The notes: generated from the sequence alone by a model not told the origin. A DNA stretch of 64,000 nt from Microbacterium sp. EST19A (GCF_019969685.1 NZ_JAHXYZ010000003.1:1-64000), one strand, 5' to 3'. Shown: positions 1-9,938, counted from the stretch's first letter. Program-made: numbers and translations.

Positions 1-119
1 GTTTCGGCGGCCATAGCGTGAGGGAAACGCCCGGTTACATTCCGAACCCGGAAGCTAAGCCTCACAGCGCCGATGGTACTGCAGGGGGGACCCTGTGGGA
101 GAGTAGGACACCGCCGGAC
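1..119 (+). rRNA. rrf: 5S ribosomal RNA
   Basis: The sequence carries the conserved actinobacterial 5S body (CCGAACCCGGAAGCTAAG near 43-60 and GGGAGAGTAGGACACCGCC near 97-115). The 5' end GGCGG (6-10) pairs with CCGCC (111-115) to form helix I. The window begins at or within a base or two of its 5' end, so the 16S and 23S genes of this operon should lie just upstream. The ends are set by helix pairing. Confidence 0.95.
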
Positions 120-130
120 TTCTTTTAAGC

Positions 131-160
131 AAATGGCCACCCATCGATGGGTGGCCATTT
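131..160 (+). terminator. rRNA operon terminator, perfect palindrome
   Basis: The 30 bases form a perfect inverted repeat (AAATGGCCACCCAT, CG, then its reverse complement), ending in TTTTGCGTTT. It lies 11 bp after 5S and 27 bp before the next start codon, so it is well placed to stop rRNA transcription before the downstream protein gene. The symmetry means it would fold equally on the other strand. Confidence 0.85.
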
Positions 161-187
161 TGCGTTTATACGAAAACAGGGAGCATC

Positions 188-1978
188 ATGCCGGAAGACG
201 AAGAGCGCCGTCCGCGTCGCGACAACGACAGTGGATCGCGCAATCAGCGCCCTTCCGGCGGACGCCCCACACACAACCGCGACTCTGCGCCGCGCCGTGA
301 GGGCGGCAACCGCTCCGGCGACCGCGCTCCTCGTCGTGAGGGTGGCGGGTACAACCGTGACTCCGCTCCCCGTCGTGAGGGTGGCGGGTACAACCGTGAC
401 TCTGCCCCGCGTCGTGAGGGTGGCGGCTATAACCGTGACTCGGCTCCCCGTCGTGAGGGTGGCGGCTACAACCGTGACTCCGCCCCGCGTCGTGACGGTG
501 ACAACCGTTCTGCTGACCGTGGCCCTCGTCGTGAGGGTGGCGGGTACAACCGTGACTCCGCCCCGCGTCGTGAGGGTGGCGGCTACAACCGTGACTCGGC
601 TCCCCGTCGTGAGGGTGGCGGCTACAACCGTGACTCCGCTCCCCGCCGTGATGGCGACAACCGTTCCGCAGACCGCGGCCCCCGTCGTGAGGGTGGCGGG
701 TACAACCGTGACTCCGGTCCCCGTCGTGAGGGTGGCGGCTACAACCGTGACTCCGCCCCGCGTCGTGAGGGTGGCGGCTACAACCGTGACTCCGCCCCGC
801 GTCGTGAGGGTGGCGGCTACAACCGTGACTCCGCCCCGCGTCGTGAGGGTGGCGGCTACAACCGTGACTCCGCCCCGCGTCGTGAGGGTGGCGGCTACAA
901 CCGTGACTCCGCCCCGCGTCGTGAGGGAGGTTTCGACCGCGATCGTGCACCGCGCCGTGACTCCGGATCCGACCGCGACCGCTCTCGGTCGTTCCCGCAG
1001 CGCGGAGGGTCGGGGCGCGAGCGTCCGGTCCAGGCGGCTGACGAGCGTCCGCGCTTCAACGACCCGCACATTCCCGACGAGATCACGGCACGCGACCTGC
1101 ACACCTCGGCGCGCAACGAGCTCAAGACGCTGAGCAAGGAGAACGCGGACCTCGTAGCCCGCCACCTTGCCATGGCCTCGCAGCTCATCGATGAGGATCC
1201 GGCGCGTGCTCACGAGCATGCTCTCGCGGCCTCGCGTCGTGCCGGCCGTATCGCGATCGTCCGTGAGACCCTCGGGATCACCGCGTACGCGACGGAGGAC
1301 TTCGCCCTCGCGCTGCGTGAGCTGCGCACCTACCGCCGCATCTCCGGCAAGGACGACCAGATCGCCCTCATGGTGGACAGCGAACGCGGCATCGGCCGAC
1401 CGGATCGCGCGCTCGAGACCGGCCGCGCCGTCGACCGCACCGCTCTCACGACCCCGGTGCGGGTCGCGCTGGCGATTGCGATGTCCGGCGCACGCCTCGA
1501 CCAGGGCGACCTCGAGCTCGCGCTGGGTGAGCTGGAGATCCCCGAGCTCGATCCGGACCGCGCCTTCGAGTGGAGCCCGGCACTGTTCGCCGCACGCGCG
1601 GCGGTGCTGGAGGACCTCGGGCGTGACGAGGAAGCAGCCTTCTGGGCACACCGCGCCGACGTCGCCGCCGAGGCTCTCGGGGTTGACGAAGCAGGCGACG
1701 AGGAGCTCATCGTGGAGGACGGCCTCATCGAGGGCGACTTCGATGATGACGAGATCGCTGTGGATCCTATCGCCGACGCAGACGAAGAGCCCGCCGACGA
1801 AGAGTCTGCCGACGAAGAGTCTGCCGACGAAGAGTCTGCCGACGAAGAGCTCACGGTCGAGGACGAGGTCCGCGAACTCCTCGGCGAGGACGAAGACGAT
1901 CTCGACGCCGCCGACGAGACCGCCGCCGATGGGCCGATCGCCGCCGACGGAACCCGTGCCCCGGAGCAGGAGGCGTAG
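188..1978 (+). CDS. Repeat-rich basic N-terminus fused to a helical TPR-like domain (Rv1691-like)
   Basis: The protein has 596 residues in three parts. Residues 1-290 are disordered, Arg/Gly-rich and built mainly from a 13-residue unit APRREGGGYNRDS (13 copies plus two APRRDGDNRSADR variants). Residues about 295-500 are Ala/Leu/Arg-rich helical pairs resembling TPR repeats. The last 95 residues are strongly acidic and contain tandem ADEES units. The helical part and its place before a HAD phosphatase, a small protein and tlyA match the mycobacterial Rv1691 neighbourhood. The RGG/YNR-like tract suggests RNA binding or condensation, but this is inference. The ATG at 188 follows AGGGAG. The stop overlaps the next start (TAGTG). 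Confidence 0.8.
   Translation: MPEDEERRPRRDNDSGSRNQRPSGGRPTHNRDSAPRREGGNRSGDRAPRREGGGYNRDSAPRREGGGYNRDSAPRREGGGYNRDSAPRREGGGYNRDSAPRRDGDNRSADRGPRREGGGYNRDSAPRREGGGYNRDSAPRREGGGYNRDSAPRRDGDNRSADRGPRREGGGYNRDSGPRREGGGYNRDSAPRREGGGYNRDSAPRREGGGYNRDSAPRREGGGYNRDSAPRREGGGYNRDSAPRREGGFDRDRAPRRDSGSDRDRSRSFPQRGGSGRERPVQAADERPRFNDPHIPDEITARDLHTSARNELKTLSKENADLVARHLAMASQLIDEDPARAHEHALAASRRAGRIAIVRETLGITAYATEDFALALRELRTYRRISGKDDQIALMVDSERGIGRPDRALETGRAVDRTALTTPVRVALAIAMSGARLDQGDLELALGELEIPELDPDRAFEWSPALFAARAAVLEDLGRDEEAAFWAHRADVAAEALGVDEAGDEELIVEDGLIEGDFDDDEIAVDPIADADEEPADEESADEESADEESADEELTVEDEVRELLGEDEDDLDAADETAADGPIAADGTRAPEQEA
332..916 (+). repeat. 39-bp in-frame tandem array, 15 units
   Basis: Fifteen 39-bp units encode PRREGGGYNRDSA-type blocks, ordered as 4 YNR units, 1 NRSADR variant, 3 YNR units, 1 variant and 6 YNR units. 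The last units, from about 740 to 916, are nearly identical at DNA level, while earlier ones differ at wobble positions. That pattern suggests recent expansion at the 3' end. Because each unit is 13 codons, copy-number change keeps the frame. Confidence 0.9.
1781..1850 (+). repeat. 15-bp in-frame tandem repeat (acidic tail)
   Basis: Five copies of GACGAAGAG begin at 1781, 1796, 1811, 1826 and 1841, spaced exactly 15 bp apart. They encode DEESA-like units in the acidic C-terminal tail of the same protein that carries the basic 39-bp array. Confidence 0.85.
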
Positions 1979-3018
1979 TGGCGCTGTTCGCCCGGAAGCG
2001 CTCGACCGCGCCCACTCCGCTCGACGGCGTCGACACGGTGCTGGCGGATCTCGACGGAGTCGTCTACGCGGGTCCCGGTGCGCTGCCGTTCGCGGTGGAG
2101 AGCCTGAACCGCGCGGGGGAGTCCGCCCGACTCGGCTACATCACGAACAACGCGTCGCGCACCGACGCGTCTGTAGCGGAGCATCTGAGCAGCCTCGGAC
2201 TCGACGTCGCGGCATCCGATGTCGTGACGAGTCCGCAAGCCGCGATGCGCCTGCTGGCGGGCGTCCTTCCGGCTCCTGCGACGATCCTTGTCGTCGGAGG
2301 GGACGGTCTCGTCGACGAGGTCACGAAGGCCGGCTACACGGTCACGCGCAGCGCGGAGGATTCGCCCGCCGCGGTCGTGCAGGGCTTCGCTCCCGAGGTG
2401 GCCTGGACCGACCTGGCCGAGGCGGCGTTCGCACTCAAGCTCCCCGAGGACGAGGGCGGCATCCCCTGGATCGCCACGAACACCGACTGGACGATTCCGC
2501 GTGAGCGCGGCGTCGCACCAGGCAACGGCACGCTCGTGTCGGCTGTGCACACGGCCATCGGCCGTCTCGCGACCGTCGCCGGCAAGCCGGAGGCTCCGAT
2601 CTTCGACGAGGCGCTCGCCCGCTTCGGTGCGCGGAAGGCCCTGTTCATCGGGGATCGTCTCGACACCGACATCATGGGGGCGAACCGTGTCGGGATCGAC
2701 TCGGTGCTCGTGCTCACCGGCATCGACCGGCCCAAGCACGTGCTCGCCGCGCCGGAGGGCTCGCGTCCCACGTACATCCTCGGCGACCTGCGCGAGCTGC
2801 ATGAGCCGTACCCCGAGGCCGTCGAGAAGGATGGCGTGTTCCATGTGAACGGCGCCGCCGTGCGTGTCTCCGGCGCCGACGTCGAGATCATCGCGGAGTC
2901 CGGCGCGCAGATCGACCTGCTCCGTGCGGGGGCCGCCGCGATCTGGGCCTCGGGCACGCCCGTGTTCGTGCTGCGGGTTCCTGAGCGCCTCTACGACGAC
3001 CCCTTCCACCGGCCCTGA
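1978..3018 (+). CDS. HAD-IIA family phosphatase (NagD/Rv1692-like)
   Basis: This 346-residue protein begins with the HAD nucleophile motif DLDGVVY (Asp24 and Asp26). It has the ITNN motif II typical of the NagD/4-nitrophenylphosphatase class and GDRLDTDIMGA for the metal-binding motif IV. The mycobacterial gene in the same position, Rv1692, is a glycerol-3-phosphate phosphatase of lipid recycling, which is the best guess here. About 80 residues after the HAD core are unusual for NagD and may be a lineage-specific tail. The GTG start overlaps the upstream stop by one base, indicating translational coupling. Confidence 0.85.
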   Translation: MALFARKRSTAPTPLDGVDTVLADLDGVVYAGPGALPFAVESLNRAGESARLGYITNNASRTDASVAEHLSSLGLDVAASDVVTSPQAAMRLLAGVLPAPATILVVGGDGLVDEVTKAGYTVTRSAEDSPAAVVQGFAPEVAWTDLAEAAFALKLPEDEGGIPWIATNTDWTIPRERGVAPGNGTLVSAVHTAIGRLATVAGKPEAPIFDEALARFGARKALFIGDRLDTDIMGANRVGIDSVLVLTGIDRPKHVLAAPEGSRPTYILGDLRELHEPYPEAVEKDGVFHVNGAAVRVSGADVEIIAESGAQIDLLRAGAAAIWASGTPVFVLRVPERLYDDPFHRP

Positions 3019-3060
3019 CCCCGAGGCGCCGTGGCTCCCTCCGCCGTCCGAGGTGCCGCG

Positions 3061-3066
3061 TACAGT
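3061..3066 (+). promoter_or_regulatory. -10 element, leaderless type
   Basis: TACAGT lies exactly 6 bp before the GTG at 3073, so transcription would begin at or next to the start codon. This is the same arrangement as at many other genes in the window. Confidence 0.5.
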
Positions 3067-3072
3067 AGAACC

Positions 3073-3249
3073 GTGAGCGATGACACGACGAGCGCGCCGA
3101 CCGACGGCCTCTGGAGTCGTCTGCGCCTGATCGAGGGGCAGCCGCTTCCCGCGCGCGCCGACGCCTATTCGGCGCTGCACGACGAGCTGTCGCGGCGGCT
3201 CGAGAGCGGGGCGAAGCTCGACCAGCGGGAGACCCCGGGATCCCGATGA
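3073..3249 (+). CDS. Small conserved protein before tlyA (Rv1693-like)
   Basis: This is a 58-residue protein with no recognised domain. It begins MSDDTTSAPTDGLW and has a short charged helix (ARADAYSALHDELSRRLE). A small protein occupies the same slot in mycobacteria (Rv1693, between the HAD phosphatase and tlyA), which supports it being real. The GTG at 3073 was chosen over an upstream in-frame ATG at 3031 because a -10 box sits 6 bp ahead of it. The stop overlaps the tlyA ATG (ATGA). Confidence 0.7.
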   Translation: MSDDTTSAPTDGLWSRLRLIEGQPLPARADAYSALHDELSRRLESGAKLDQRETPGSR

Positions 3250-4043
3250 CGCGACTCGACGCCGCCCTCGCCGCCCGAGGACTCGCCCGTTCGCGCAGCC
3301 ACGCAGCCACCCTCATCTCCGAGGGACTCGTGAGTGTCGACGGCCGCCCCGTCGTGAAGTCCTCGACCTCGGTCGACGACGCGGCCGAGATCACGATCGC
3401 CGGTTCCGACCACTACGTGGGGCGAGCCGCGCACAAGCTCATCGCCGGCCTCGACGGCTTCGGCATCCCCGTCGAGGGAAGACTCGCTCTCGACATGGGC
3501 GCCTCCACCGGCGGATTCACCCAGGTGCTGCGCGAGCGCGGCGCTCGTCGGGTGCTGGCCGTCGACGTCGGACACGGGCAACTGGCGCCGTCCATCGCCG
3601 CAGACCCGGGCGTCGTCGCCGTCGAGGGCTACAACGTGCGGCACATGACCCCCGAGAACCTCGCCGAGGTCACCGGCGAGCAGGAGCGACCCGACCTCGT
3701 CGTCGGAGATCTCTCCTTCATCTCGCTCGAGCTCGTGCTTCCGGCCGTCGCGGGCGTCGCCGCACCGGCATCCGACGTCCTGCTGCTGGTGAAGCCCCAA
3801 TTCGAGGTAGGGCGCACGGCTGTGCGCGGCGGCCTCGTCACCGACCCTGCCACGCGCGCCGATGCCGTCGCCCGCACCGTGTGGAGCGCGTGGGACGTGG
3901 GGCTCGGGATGCTCGGCATCCTTTCCTCCCCGATCCTCGGAACACACGGCAATGCGGAGTATCTGGTGCATCTCGCGCCGGGACGCGGCAGCAATCCGAC
4001 AGAATGGTTGGACAGCATCAATCGACTGGCAGGAGGACGATGA
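3246..4043 (+). CDS. tlyA: rRNA 2'-O-methyltransferase TlyA
   Basis: The 265-residue protein has an N-terminal S4 RNA-binding domain (about residues 1-60, RLDAALAARGLARSR) and an FtsJ-like Rossmann methyltransferase domain with the SAM motif LDMGASTGGF at 82-91. In mycobacteria TlyA methylates C1409 of 16S and C1920 of 23S rRNA and is needed for capreomycin susceptibility. It is translationally coupled on both sides by ATGA overlaps, with the small protein upstream and nadK downstream. Confidence 0.93.
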   Translation: MTRLDAALAARGLARSRSHAATLISEGLVSVDGRPVVKSSTSVDDAAEITIAGSDHYVGRAAHKLIAGLDGFGIPVEGRLALDMGASTGGFTQVLRERGARRVLAVDVGHGQLAPSIAADPGVVAVEGYNVRHMTPENLAEVTGEQERPDLVVGDLSFISLELVLPAVAGVAAPASDVLLLVKPQFEVGRTAVRGGLVTDPATRADAVARTVWSAWDVGLGMLGILSSPILGTHGNAEYLVHLAPGRGSNPTEWLDSINRLAGGR

Positions 4044-4960
4044 ACGAGCGCAGGATCCTGGTCGTCGCCCACGCCGGCCGCGTCGAGACCGTCGAGGCCG
4101 CCCGTCGCGTGATCGATGCACTGCGGGGAGCGGGCGCGCAGCCCCTCCTGGCCGCCGACGACCATGCCGCGCTCACCGCGGTCGATGCGTTCTTCTCCGA
4201 CGTCGATGTTCTCGACGTGTCTTCGGACTCCGTCGAGCTCGAGCTCGCCATCGTCCTGGGCGGTGACGGCACGATCCTGCGCGCGGCCGAGCTCGTCCGA
4301 GACAGCGGCGCTCCCGTGCTCGGCATCAACATGGGTCACGTCGGCTTCCTCGCCGAGATCGATCGCGACGACATGGACGACGCCGTCCGCCGCGTGATCG
4401 ACCGCGACTACGAGGTCGAAGAGCGTCTGGCGCTGTCGGTGCGGGTGAAGGATGCCGCGGGCGCGGTCGTCTTCGACACCTGGGCGCTCAACGAGGCGAC
4501 CGTCGAGAAGGCGAGTCGCGAGCGGATGATCGAGGTCGTCCTCGAGATCGACGGCCGCCCGCTGTCCAGCTTCGCCTGCGACGGCATGGTCATCTCCACG
4601 CCCACCGGATCGACCGCCTACAACTTCTCCGCCGGCGGCCCGGTCATCTGGCCGAGCGTCGAGGCGATCGCGGTGGTGCCGTTGTCGGCGCATGCCCTGT
4701 TCGCGAAGCCGCTCGTCGTGAGCCCCGATGCCGCCGTCGCCATCGAGATGCTCGAGCGCACCGACGGCTCCGGGATCCTGTGGTGCGACGGCCGTCGCTC
4801 GCATGACCTGCCGCCCGGCGCACGTGTCGTCGTCCGTCGCTCCTCGCGCCCGGTGCGCCTCGCTCGCCTGCACCCCACCGCCTTCACCGACCGCCTGGTG
4901 CGCAAGTTCCGCCTGCCCGTCGAAGGATGGCGCGGGCAGGAACCGGGGAAGACCCCATGA
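4040..4960 (+). CDS. nadK: NAD kinase
   Basis: This 306-residue protein phosphorylates NAD to NADP. The diagnostic GGDGT motif is at residues 74-78, followed by INMGHVGFLAE and the TPTGSTAYNFSAGGP signature. The ATG at 4040 follows AGGAGG and overlaps the tlyA stop. The gene order tlyA-nadK-recN is the usual actinobacterial one. Confidence 0.95.
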   Translation: MNERRILVVAHAGRVETVEAARRVIDALRGAGAQPLLAADDHAALTAVDAFFSDVDVLDVSSDSVELELAIVLGGDGTILRAAELVRDSGAPVLGINMGHVGFLAEIDRDDMDDAVRRVIDRDYEVEERLALSVRVKDAAGAVVFDTWALNEATVEKASRERMIEVVLEIDGRPLSSFACDGMVISTPTGSTAYNFSAGGPVIWPSVEAIAVVPLSAHALFAKPLVVSPDAAVAIEMLERTDGSGILWCDGRRSHDLPPGARVVVRRSSRPVRLARLHPTAFTDRLVRKFRLPVEGWRGQEPGKTP

Positions 4961-6648
4961 TCGAAGAGATGCGGATGCAGGGGCTCGGCGTCATCGCCGA
5001 CGCCGTACTGCCCCTCGGCCCCGGCTTCACGGCCATCACGGGTGAGACCGGCGCGGGCAAGACGATGGTCGTCACGGGGCTCGGACTGCTGCTCGGCCAG
5101 CGCGCCGACTCCGGCGCCGTGCGCGCCGGCTCCGCTCAGGCCTCGGTCGCCGGTGTCTGGATCGTCCCCGAGAAGGGCGACGTCGCCGACATCGTCACGG
5201 ATGCCGGCGGGGAACTCGAACCCACGGGAGAGAACCGCGCAGAACTCTACGTCTCACGCACCCTGAGCGCCGAGGGGCGGAGCCGCGCCAGCGTCGGCGG
5301 GCGCGCCGCACCGGCGGGCGTGCTGTCGGCCCTCGCCGAAGAGCTCGTGGTCGTGCACGGGCAGTCCGAGCAGCTGCGACTGCGTTCGGCCGCTGCGCAG
5401 CGCGATGCTCTCGACCGCTTCGGCGGCGCTCCCATCGCGAAGGCGCTCGAGGCCTACACGGCATCCTTCGCCCGCTGGCGGACGCTCGACGCGGAGATCG
5501 AGGAGATCTCCGGAAACCGGGATCGACGAGCCGAAGAGGCCGCGCGGCTCCGCGAAGCGCTCGCCCTCATCGAGGCGACCGCCCCCGAGCCGGGGGAAGA
5601 CCAGGAGCTCAGCGAACGCGCCGAGCGCCTCGCCAACTCCGAGGAGCTGCGTCTGGCGGCATCCCTCGCCCACGGCGCCCTGTCGAGCGAGGAGGGCGAG
5701 CCCGATGCCTCCGCCCTCGTCGCCGAGTCGCGTCGTCTGCTCGAGAAGGTCTCCGACACCAAGCTCACGGAGATCGCGGAGAGTCTCGCCGACATCGGGT
5801 ACCGGATCGCGGACGCGGCCGGCCTGCTGTCGGCGTATCTCGCCGACCTCGACGAATCGGGACCGCACGAGCTCGCCGCGGTCGAGGAGCGCCGTGCCGC
5901 GCTCGGCACGCTCATCCGTGCGCACGGATCGCTCGACGAGGCACTCGAGGTCTGGCAGACCGGCTCCGCGCGACTCGCCGAGCTCGACGACGACGGGGAG
6001 CGCATCGAGCGCCTCATCGTCGAGCGCGACGCTGTGCGCGCCGAGCTCGACGGCCACGCCGCCGCGCTGACCGCCGAGCGCACATCCGCCGCGACCCGCC
6101 TGGGTGCAGCGGTCTCGGAAGAGCTGCACGCCCTGGCGATGCCGGATGCGCGCCTCGAGGTGGCTGTCACGGAGGGCAGCGAGAGCACGCACGGCCGCGA
6201 CGACGTGGCGATCCTGCTCGCCCCGCATCCGGGCGCCGAGCCGCGTTCCGTCGGCAAGGGTGCATCCGGGGGAGAGCTCTCCCGTGTGATGCTCGCGATC
6301 GAGGTCGTCATCGCCGGAACCGACCCGGTGCCGACCTTCGTGTTCGACGAGGTCGACGCCGGCATCGGCGGTGCGGCGGCGATCGAAGTCGGCCGGCGAC
6401 TCGCCCGGCTTGCAGAGAAGTCGCAAGTCATCGCCGTCACACATCTCGCGCAGGTCGCGGCCTTCGCGAACAACCACCTGTCCGTCGTGAAGGCCCACGA
6501 TGGAGCCGTCACCGCCTCCAGTGTGCGGCGCCTGGAGGGCGGCGAGCGGGAGGCCGAGATGGCTCGTCTGCTGTCCGGACTCGCCGATTCCGACGCCGCT
6601 CTGAGCCACGCCCGAGAACTTCTCAGCCTCGGCGCCCTTACTGCCTGA
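4957..6648 (+). CDS. recN: DNA repair ATPase RecN
   Basis: RecN is an SMC-like ATPase acting in double-strand break repair. This 563-residue copy has the N-terminal Walker A GETGAGKT (29-36), a central Glu/Ala/Arg-rich coiled coil (about 150-360), the ABC signature ASGGELSRV, and the Walker B segment [11 protein letters not shown] (about 462-472). The ATG at 4957 overlaps the nadK stop. I see no SOS box directly upstream, so any damage response would have to act on the whole operon. Confidence 0.94.
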   Translation: MIEEMRMQGLGVIADAVLPLGPGFTAITGETGAGKTMVVTGLGLLLGQRADSGAVRAGSAQASVAGVWIVPEKGDVADIVTDAGGELEPTGENRAELYVSRTLSAEGRSRASVGGRAAPAGVLSALAEELVVVHGQSEQLRLRSAAAQRDALDRFGGAPIAKALEAYTASFARWRTLDAEIEEISGNRDRRAEEAARLREALALIEATAPEPGEDQELSERAERLANSEELRLAASLAHGALSSEEGEPDASALVAESRRLLEKVSDTKLTEIAESLADIGYRIADAAGLLSAYLADLDESGPHELAAVEERRAALGTLIRAHGSLDEALEVWQTGSARLAELDDDGERIERLIVERDAVRAELDGHAAALTAERTSAATRLGAAVSEELHALAMPDARLEVAVTEGSESTHGRDDVAILLAPHPGAEPRSVGKGASGGELSRVMLAIEVVIAGTDPVPTFVFDEVDAGIGGAAAIEVGRRLARLAEKSQVIAVTHLAQVAAFANNHLSVVKAHDGAVTASSVRRLEGGEREAEMARLLSGLADSDAALSHARELLSLGALTA

Positions 6649-6654
6649 TAGGAT
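6649..6654 (+). promoter_or_regulatory. -10 element for pyrG, leaderless type
   Basis: TAGGAT starts one base after the recN stop and ends 8 bp before the GTG at 6663. No Shine-Dalgarno sequence fits in the gap, so pyrG may be transcribed separately as a leaderless mRNA. Confidence 0.5.
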
Positions 6655-6662
6655 CGAAGCCC

Positions 6663-8363
6663 GTGATGAACTCTTCTTCCGCGGGGCCCAAGAACGACAC
6701 GACCAAGCACATTTTTGTGACAGGTGGTGTCGTTTCGTCCTTGGGCAAGGGGCTCACGGCAGCCAGCCTGGGCAACCTCCTCACCGCTCGCGGACTCCGC
6801 GTCGTGATGCAGAAGCTCGATCCGTATCTGAACGTCGATCCGGGCACGATGAACCCGTTCCAGCACGGCGAGGTCTTCGTCACCGACGACGGCGCCGAGA
6901 CCGACCTTGACATCGGCCACTACGAGCGCTTCCTCGACATCAACCTGTCGCAGGCGGCCAACGTCACCACCGGCCAGATCTACTCGCAGGTCATCGCGCG
7001 TGAGCGTCGCGGCGAGTACCTCGGCGACACCGTGCAGGTGATCCCGCACATCACCGACGAGATCAAGCGCCGGATGCGCCTGCAGGCGAACGAAGAGCCG
7101 CGACCCGACGTGATCATCACCGAGGTCGGCGGCACGGTCGGCGACATCGAGTCGCAGCCGTTCCTCGAGGCCGCCCGTCAGCTCCGCCACGAGCTCGGCC
7201 GCGACAGCGTGTTCTTCGTGCACGTCTCGCTCGTGCCCTTCATGGGCGCGTCGGGAGAGCAGAAGACCAAGCCGACCCAGCACTCCGTCGCAGCGCTTCG
7301 CCAGGTCGGTATCCAGCCCGACGCCCTCGTGCTCCGCAGCGACCGGCCGGTGAGCGCGAGCAACCGGAACAAGATCGCCCTGATGTGCGACGTCGAGGTC
7401 GAGGGTGTCATCAACACGGTCGACCTGCCGAGCATCTACGACATCCCCTCGACGCTCAACGACCAGGGGCTGGATTCCTACATCGTGCGCCGCCTCGGCC
7501 TCGACCAGAAGGCGGCGGAAGAGGTCGACTGGACGCGCTGGAGCAAGGTGCTCCACGCCGTGCACAACCCCAAGCACGAGGTCACGATCGGCCTGGTGGG
7601 CAAGTACATCGACCTGCCCGACGCGTACCTCTCCGTGACCGAGGCCCTCAAGGCGGGCGGGTTCGCGCAGGAGACCAAAGTCAACATCCGCTGGATCCCC
7701 TCCGACCTCTGCGAGACGCCCGAGGGTGCGCAGGAGCAGCTGGCGGATCTCGACGGCATCTGCGTGCCCGGAGGCTTCGGCATCCGCGGCATCGAGGGCA
7801 AGCTGGGCGCGCTGAAGTTCGCACGCGAGCAGGGAATCCCGACGCTCGGTCTCTGCCTGGGCCTGCAGTGCATGGTGATCGAATACGCCCGCGATGTGGC
7901 CGGCATCGTCGGAGCATCGTCGAGCGAGTTCGATCCCGAGACGACCGAGCCGGTCATCGCCACGATGGCCGAGCAGATCGAGATCCTCGACGGCGGCGAC
8001 CTGGGCGGCACGATGCGTCTCGGCCTCTACCAGGCCGCTCTGGCTGAAGGATCGCTCGCCCGCGAGCTGTACGGCACGCCCGAAGCAGCCGAGCGCCACC
8101 GCCACCGCTACGAGGTCAACAACGCGTACCGTGACCGCCTGTCGGATGCCGGACTCGTGTTCTCCGGCCTCAACCCGGAGCTCGATCTCGTCGAGTACGT
8201 CGAGCTCCCGCGCGACGTGCACCCGTACTACATCGCCACGCAGGCGCACCCCGAGCTGCGTTCGCGTCCTACCGCCCCGCACCCGCTGTTCCGCGGACTC
8301 GTCGGCGCCGCGATCGAACGTCACCGCGCCAGCGAGCTGTTCGATGTCAGCGCCGATGAGTGA
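6663..8363 (+). CDS. pyrG: CTP synthase
   Basis: The 566-residue enzyme converts UTP to CTP using glutamine. The N-terminal synthetase domain carries [10 protein letters not shown], and the C-terminal class I glutaminase domain carries the nucleophile segment [10 protein letters not shown] (Cys near residue 398) and the oxyanion segment PGGFGIRG. The ORF can start at GTG 6663 or ATG 6666. The preceding -10 hexamer suggests its own promoter. The stop lies 8 bp inside the following NUDIX gene. Confidence 0.96.
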   Translation: MMNSSSAGPKNDTTKHIFVTGGVVSSLGKGLTAASLGNLLTARGLRVVMQKLDPYLNVDPGTMNPFQHGEVFVTDDGAETDLDIGHYERFLDINLSQAANVTTGQIYSQVIARERRGEYLGDTVQVIPHITDEIKRRMRLQANEEPRPDVIITEVGGTVGDIESQPFLEAARQLRHELGRDSVFFVHVSLVPFMGASGEQKTKPTQHSVAALRQVGIQPDALVLRSDRPVSASNRNKIALMCDVEVEGVINTVDLPSIYDIPSTLNDQGLDSYIVRRLGLDQKAAEEVDWTRWSKVLHAVHNPKHEVTIGLVGKYIDLPDAYLSVTEALKAGGFAQETKVNIRWIPSDLCETPEGAQEQLADLDGICVPGGFGIRGIEGKLGALKFAREQGIPTLGLCLGLQCMVIEYARDVAGIVGASSSEFDPETTEPVIATMAEQIEILDGGDLGGTMRLGLYQAALAEGSLARELYGTPEAAERHRHRYEVNNAYRDRLSDAGLVFSGLNPELDLVEYVELPRDVHPYYIATQAHPELRSRPTAPHPLFRGLVGAAIERHRASELFDVSADE

Positions 8364-8952
8364 CGCGCCGATGAGGGAGTCGACCGAGCTCCTCCGTGAC
8401 GAGCCCTTCGAGCCGGAGGTCCTCCAGAGCGACCTGGCGTACCACGGCGCGGTCTGGGACGTGCGCGATGACCGCGTGCGCTACGGCTCCGGGGAGATCC
8501 GGCGGCAGTACGTCGCGCACACCGGTGCCGTTGCGATCCTCGCGCTCGACGACGAGGGCCGCGTCCTGCTGATCCAGCAGTACCGGCATCCGATCCGCCA
8601 TCGCGACTGGGAGCTGCCCGCAGGGCTGCTCGATGTCGAGGGCGAGGAGCCGCTGGAAGCGGCGAAGCGCGAGCTCGCCGAGGAGGCCGACCTCGTCGCC
8701 GCGCGCTGGGAGCCGCTGGTGTCGTCGTGGACCACGCCCGGCGGCAACGACGAGATCATCCACATCTTCCTCGCGACGGGTGTCTCTGCAGCCGAGTCCG
8801 CCCACGACCGCGAGGACGAGGAGGCCGACATCCGCGTCGAGTGGGTGCCGCTTCCGGACGCCGTCGACGCGGTGCTCGCCGGACGCATGCGCAACGGCAT
8901 CCTCTCCATCGGAGTGCTGGCGGCCACCCAGAGGCTGCGCGATCGGTCCTGA
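8356..8952 (+). CDS. NUDIX hydrolase, ADP-ribose pyrophosphatase type
   Basis: This 198-residue protein has a NUDIX box running from [10 protein letters not shown] to [10 protein letters not shown] that fits GX5EX7REUXEE, and the N-terminal [18 protein letters not shown] region typical of ADP-ribose diphosphatases. A NUDIX gene sits between pyrG and xerD in mycobacteria (Rv1700), an ADP-ribose hydrolase. The ATG at 8356 overlaps pyrG by 8 bp; an in-frame ATG at 8344 is an alternative start. Confidence 0.88.
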   Translation: MSDAPMRESTELLRDEPFEPEVLQSDLAYHGAVWDVRDDRVRYGSGEIRRQYVAHTGAVAILALDDEGRVLLIQQYRHPIRHRDWELPAGLLDVEGEEPLEAAKRELAEEADLVAARWEPLVSSWTTPGGNDEIIHIFLATGVSAAESAHDREDEEADIRVEWVPLPDAVDAVLAGRMRNGILSIGVLAATQRLRDRS

Positions 8953-8954
8953 GG

Positions 8955-9857
8955 ATGCTGCTCGCGCGCGCCTTCGACCTGTATCTGCGGCATGTCACGG
9001 TCGAACGCGGGCTGAGCGAGCACACGATCTCGGCCTACCGTCGGGATCTGGGCGGATACCTGGAGTGGCTGTCCGCTGACGGCATCGCCGACACGGCCGA
9101 GATCACCCCGGCGGTCGTCGGCCGCTTCATCGCGGAGCGCTCCTCTGCCGAGCCGCCGCCCGCCTCGACGAGCCTCGCGCGGTTGCAGTCGTCGGTCCGG
9201 GGATGGCATCGGTTCCTCGCACGGGAGGGCATCGAGGCGGATGACCCGAGCGGACGCCTCCGCCCGCCGAAGGCGCCCCGCCGTCTGCCGAAAGCTCTGA
9301 CGATCGACCAGGTGGAACGCCTGCTCGCCGCCCCGTCGTCGGAAGACCCGGTGGGCATCCGCGATCGGGCCCTGCTCGAGCTGCTGTACGCCACGGGAGC
9401 GCGTGTGTCCGAGGCGATCGGGCTCGACGTCGACGATCTCGCGCACGGCGATGTGCTCCGGTTGCGCGGCAAAGGGTCGAAGGAGCGCATCGTCCCGATC
9501 GGCTCCTACGCCCGGGCTGCGGTCGACGCGTACCTGACCCGGGTTCGCCCCGGGCTCGCCGTGAAGGGTCGTGCATCATCGCGCCTGTTCCTCGGCGCGC
9601 GAGGGGCGCCGTTGTCCCGGCAGAGTGCGTGGCTCGTCATCCGGGCCGCCGCGGAAGACGCGCAGATCACCAGCGAAGTGTCGCCGCACACCCTGCGGCA
9701 CTCGTTCGCGACGCACCTGCTGCAGGGCGGTGCCGACGTGCGCGTGGTGCAGGAACTGCTCGGACACGCCTCGGTCGCGACGACGCAGATCTACACCCAC
9801 GTCTCGGTGGACACGCTGCGGGACATCTATGCGACGTCCCACCCCCGCGCCCGCTGA
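8955..9857 (+). CDS. xerD: Tyrosine recombinase XerD
   Basis: This 300-residue site-specific recombinase resolves chromosome dimers at dif. It has an N-terminal SAM-like DNA-binding domain and a full catalytic set: Arg in ATGARVSEA (about 149), HTLRH (His245, Arg248), GH (His271) and the nucleophile Tyr280. It starts 2 bp after the NUDIX stop. Its position before parA-scpA-scpB groups chromosome segregation functions. Confidence 0.92.
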   Translation: MLLARAFDLYLRHVTVERGLSEHTISAYRRDLGGYLEWLSADGIADTAEITPAVVGRFIAERSSAEPPPASTSLARLQSSVRGWHRFLAREGIEADDPSGRLRPPKAPRRLPKALTIDQVERLLAAPSSEDPVGIRDRALLELLYATGARVSEAIGLDVDDLAHGDVLRLRGKGSKERIVPIGSYARAAVDAYLTRVRPGLAVKGRASSRLFLGARGAPLSRQSAWLVIRAAAEDAQITSEVSPHTLRHSFATHLLQGGADVRVVQELLGHASVATTQIYTHVSVDTLRDIYATSHPRAR

Positions 9858-9903
9858 ATCGGCCGCGCCGCGTGCCGGGAAAGGCGGGGAAGACGTCGGC
9901 CGC

Positions 9904-9909
9904 TAGAAT
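9904..9909 (+). promoter_or_regulatory. -10 element of the parA-scpAB operon
   Basis: TAGAAT lies 29 bp before the parA GTG, with GAAGGAG as ribosome-binding site in between. This is the first non-coding gap (81 bp) since the recN-pyrG junction, so an operon promoter is expected here. No clear -35 is visible. Confidence 0.5.
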
Positions 9910-9938
9910 CGACCAAGCACGAAGGAGCAGGAGAACCG

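Noticed and set aside
332..916. Possible CRISPR-like array
   Set aside because: The units are contiguous, in frame and without unique spacers, and they encode a repetitive protein tract.
125..1651. Long open frames on the minus strand and in other frames across the repeat gene, full of repeated TLTTRGGVTVV-like or HPHDAGRSHGCS-like units
   Set aside because: They are reading-frame shadows of the 39-bp array, which has no stop in any frame because its unit length is a multiple of three. No start signals or coding bias support them.
5454..8324. A 956-codon minus-strand open frame opposite recN and pyrG
   Set aside because: It is antisense to two well-supported genes; high GC makes long stop-free antisense frames common. 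Its translation has no recognisable domain.
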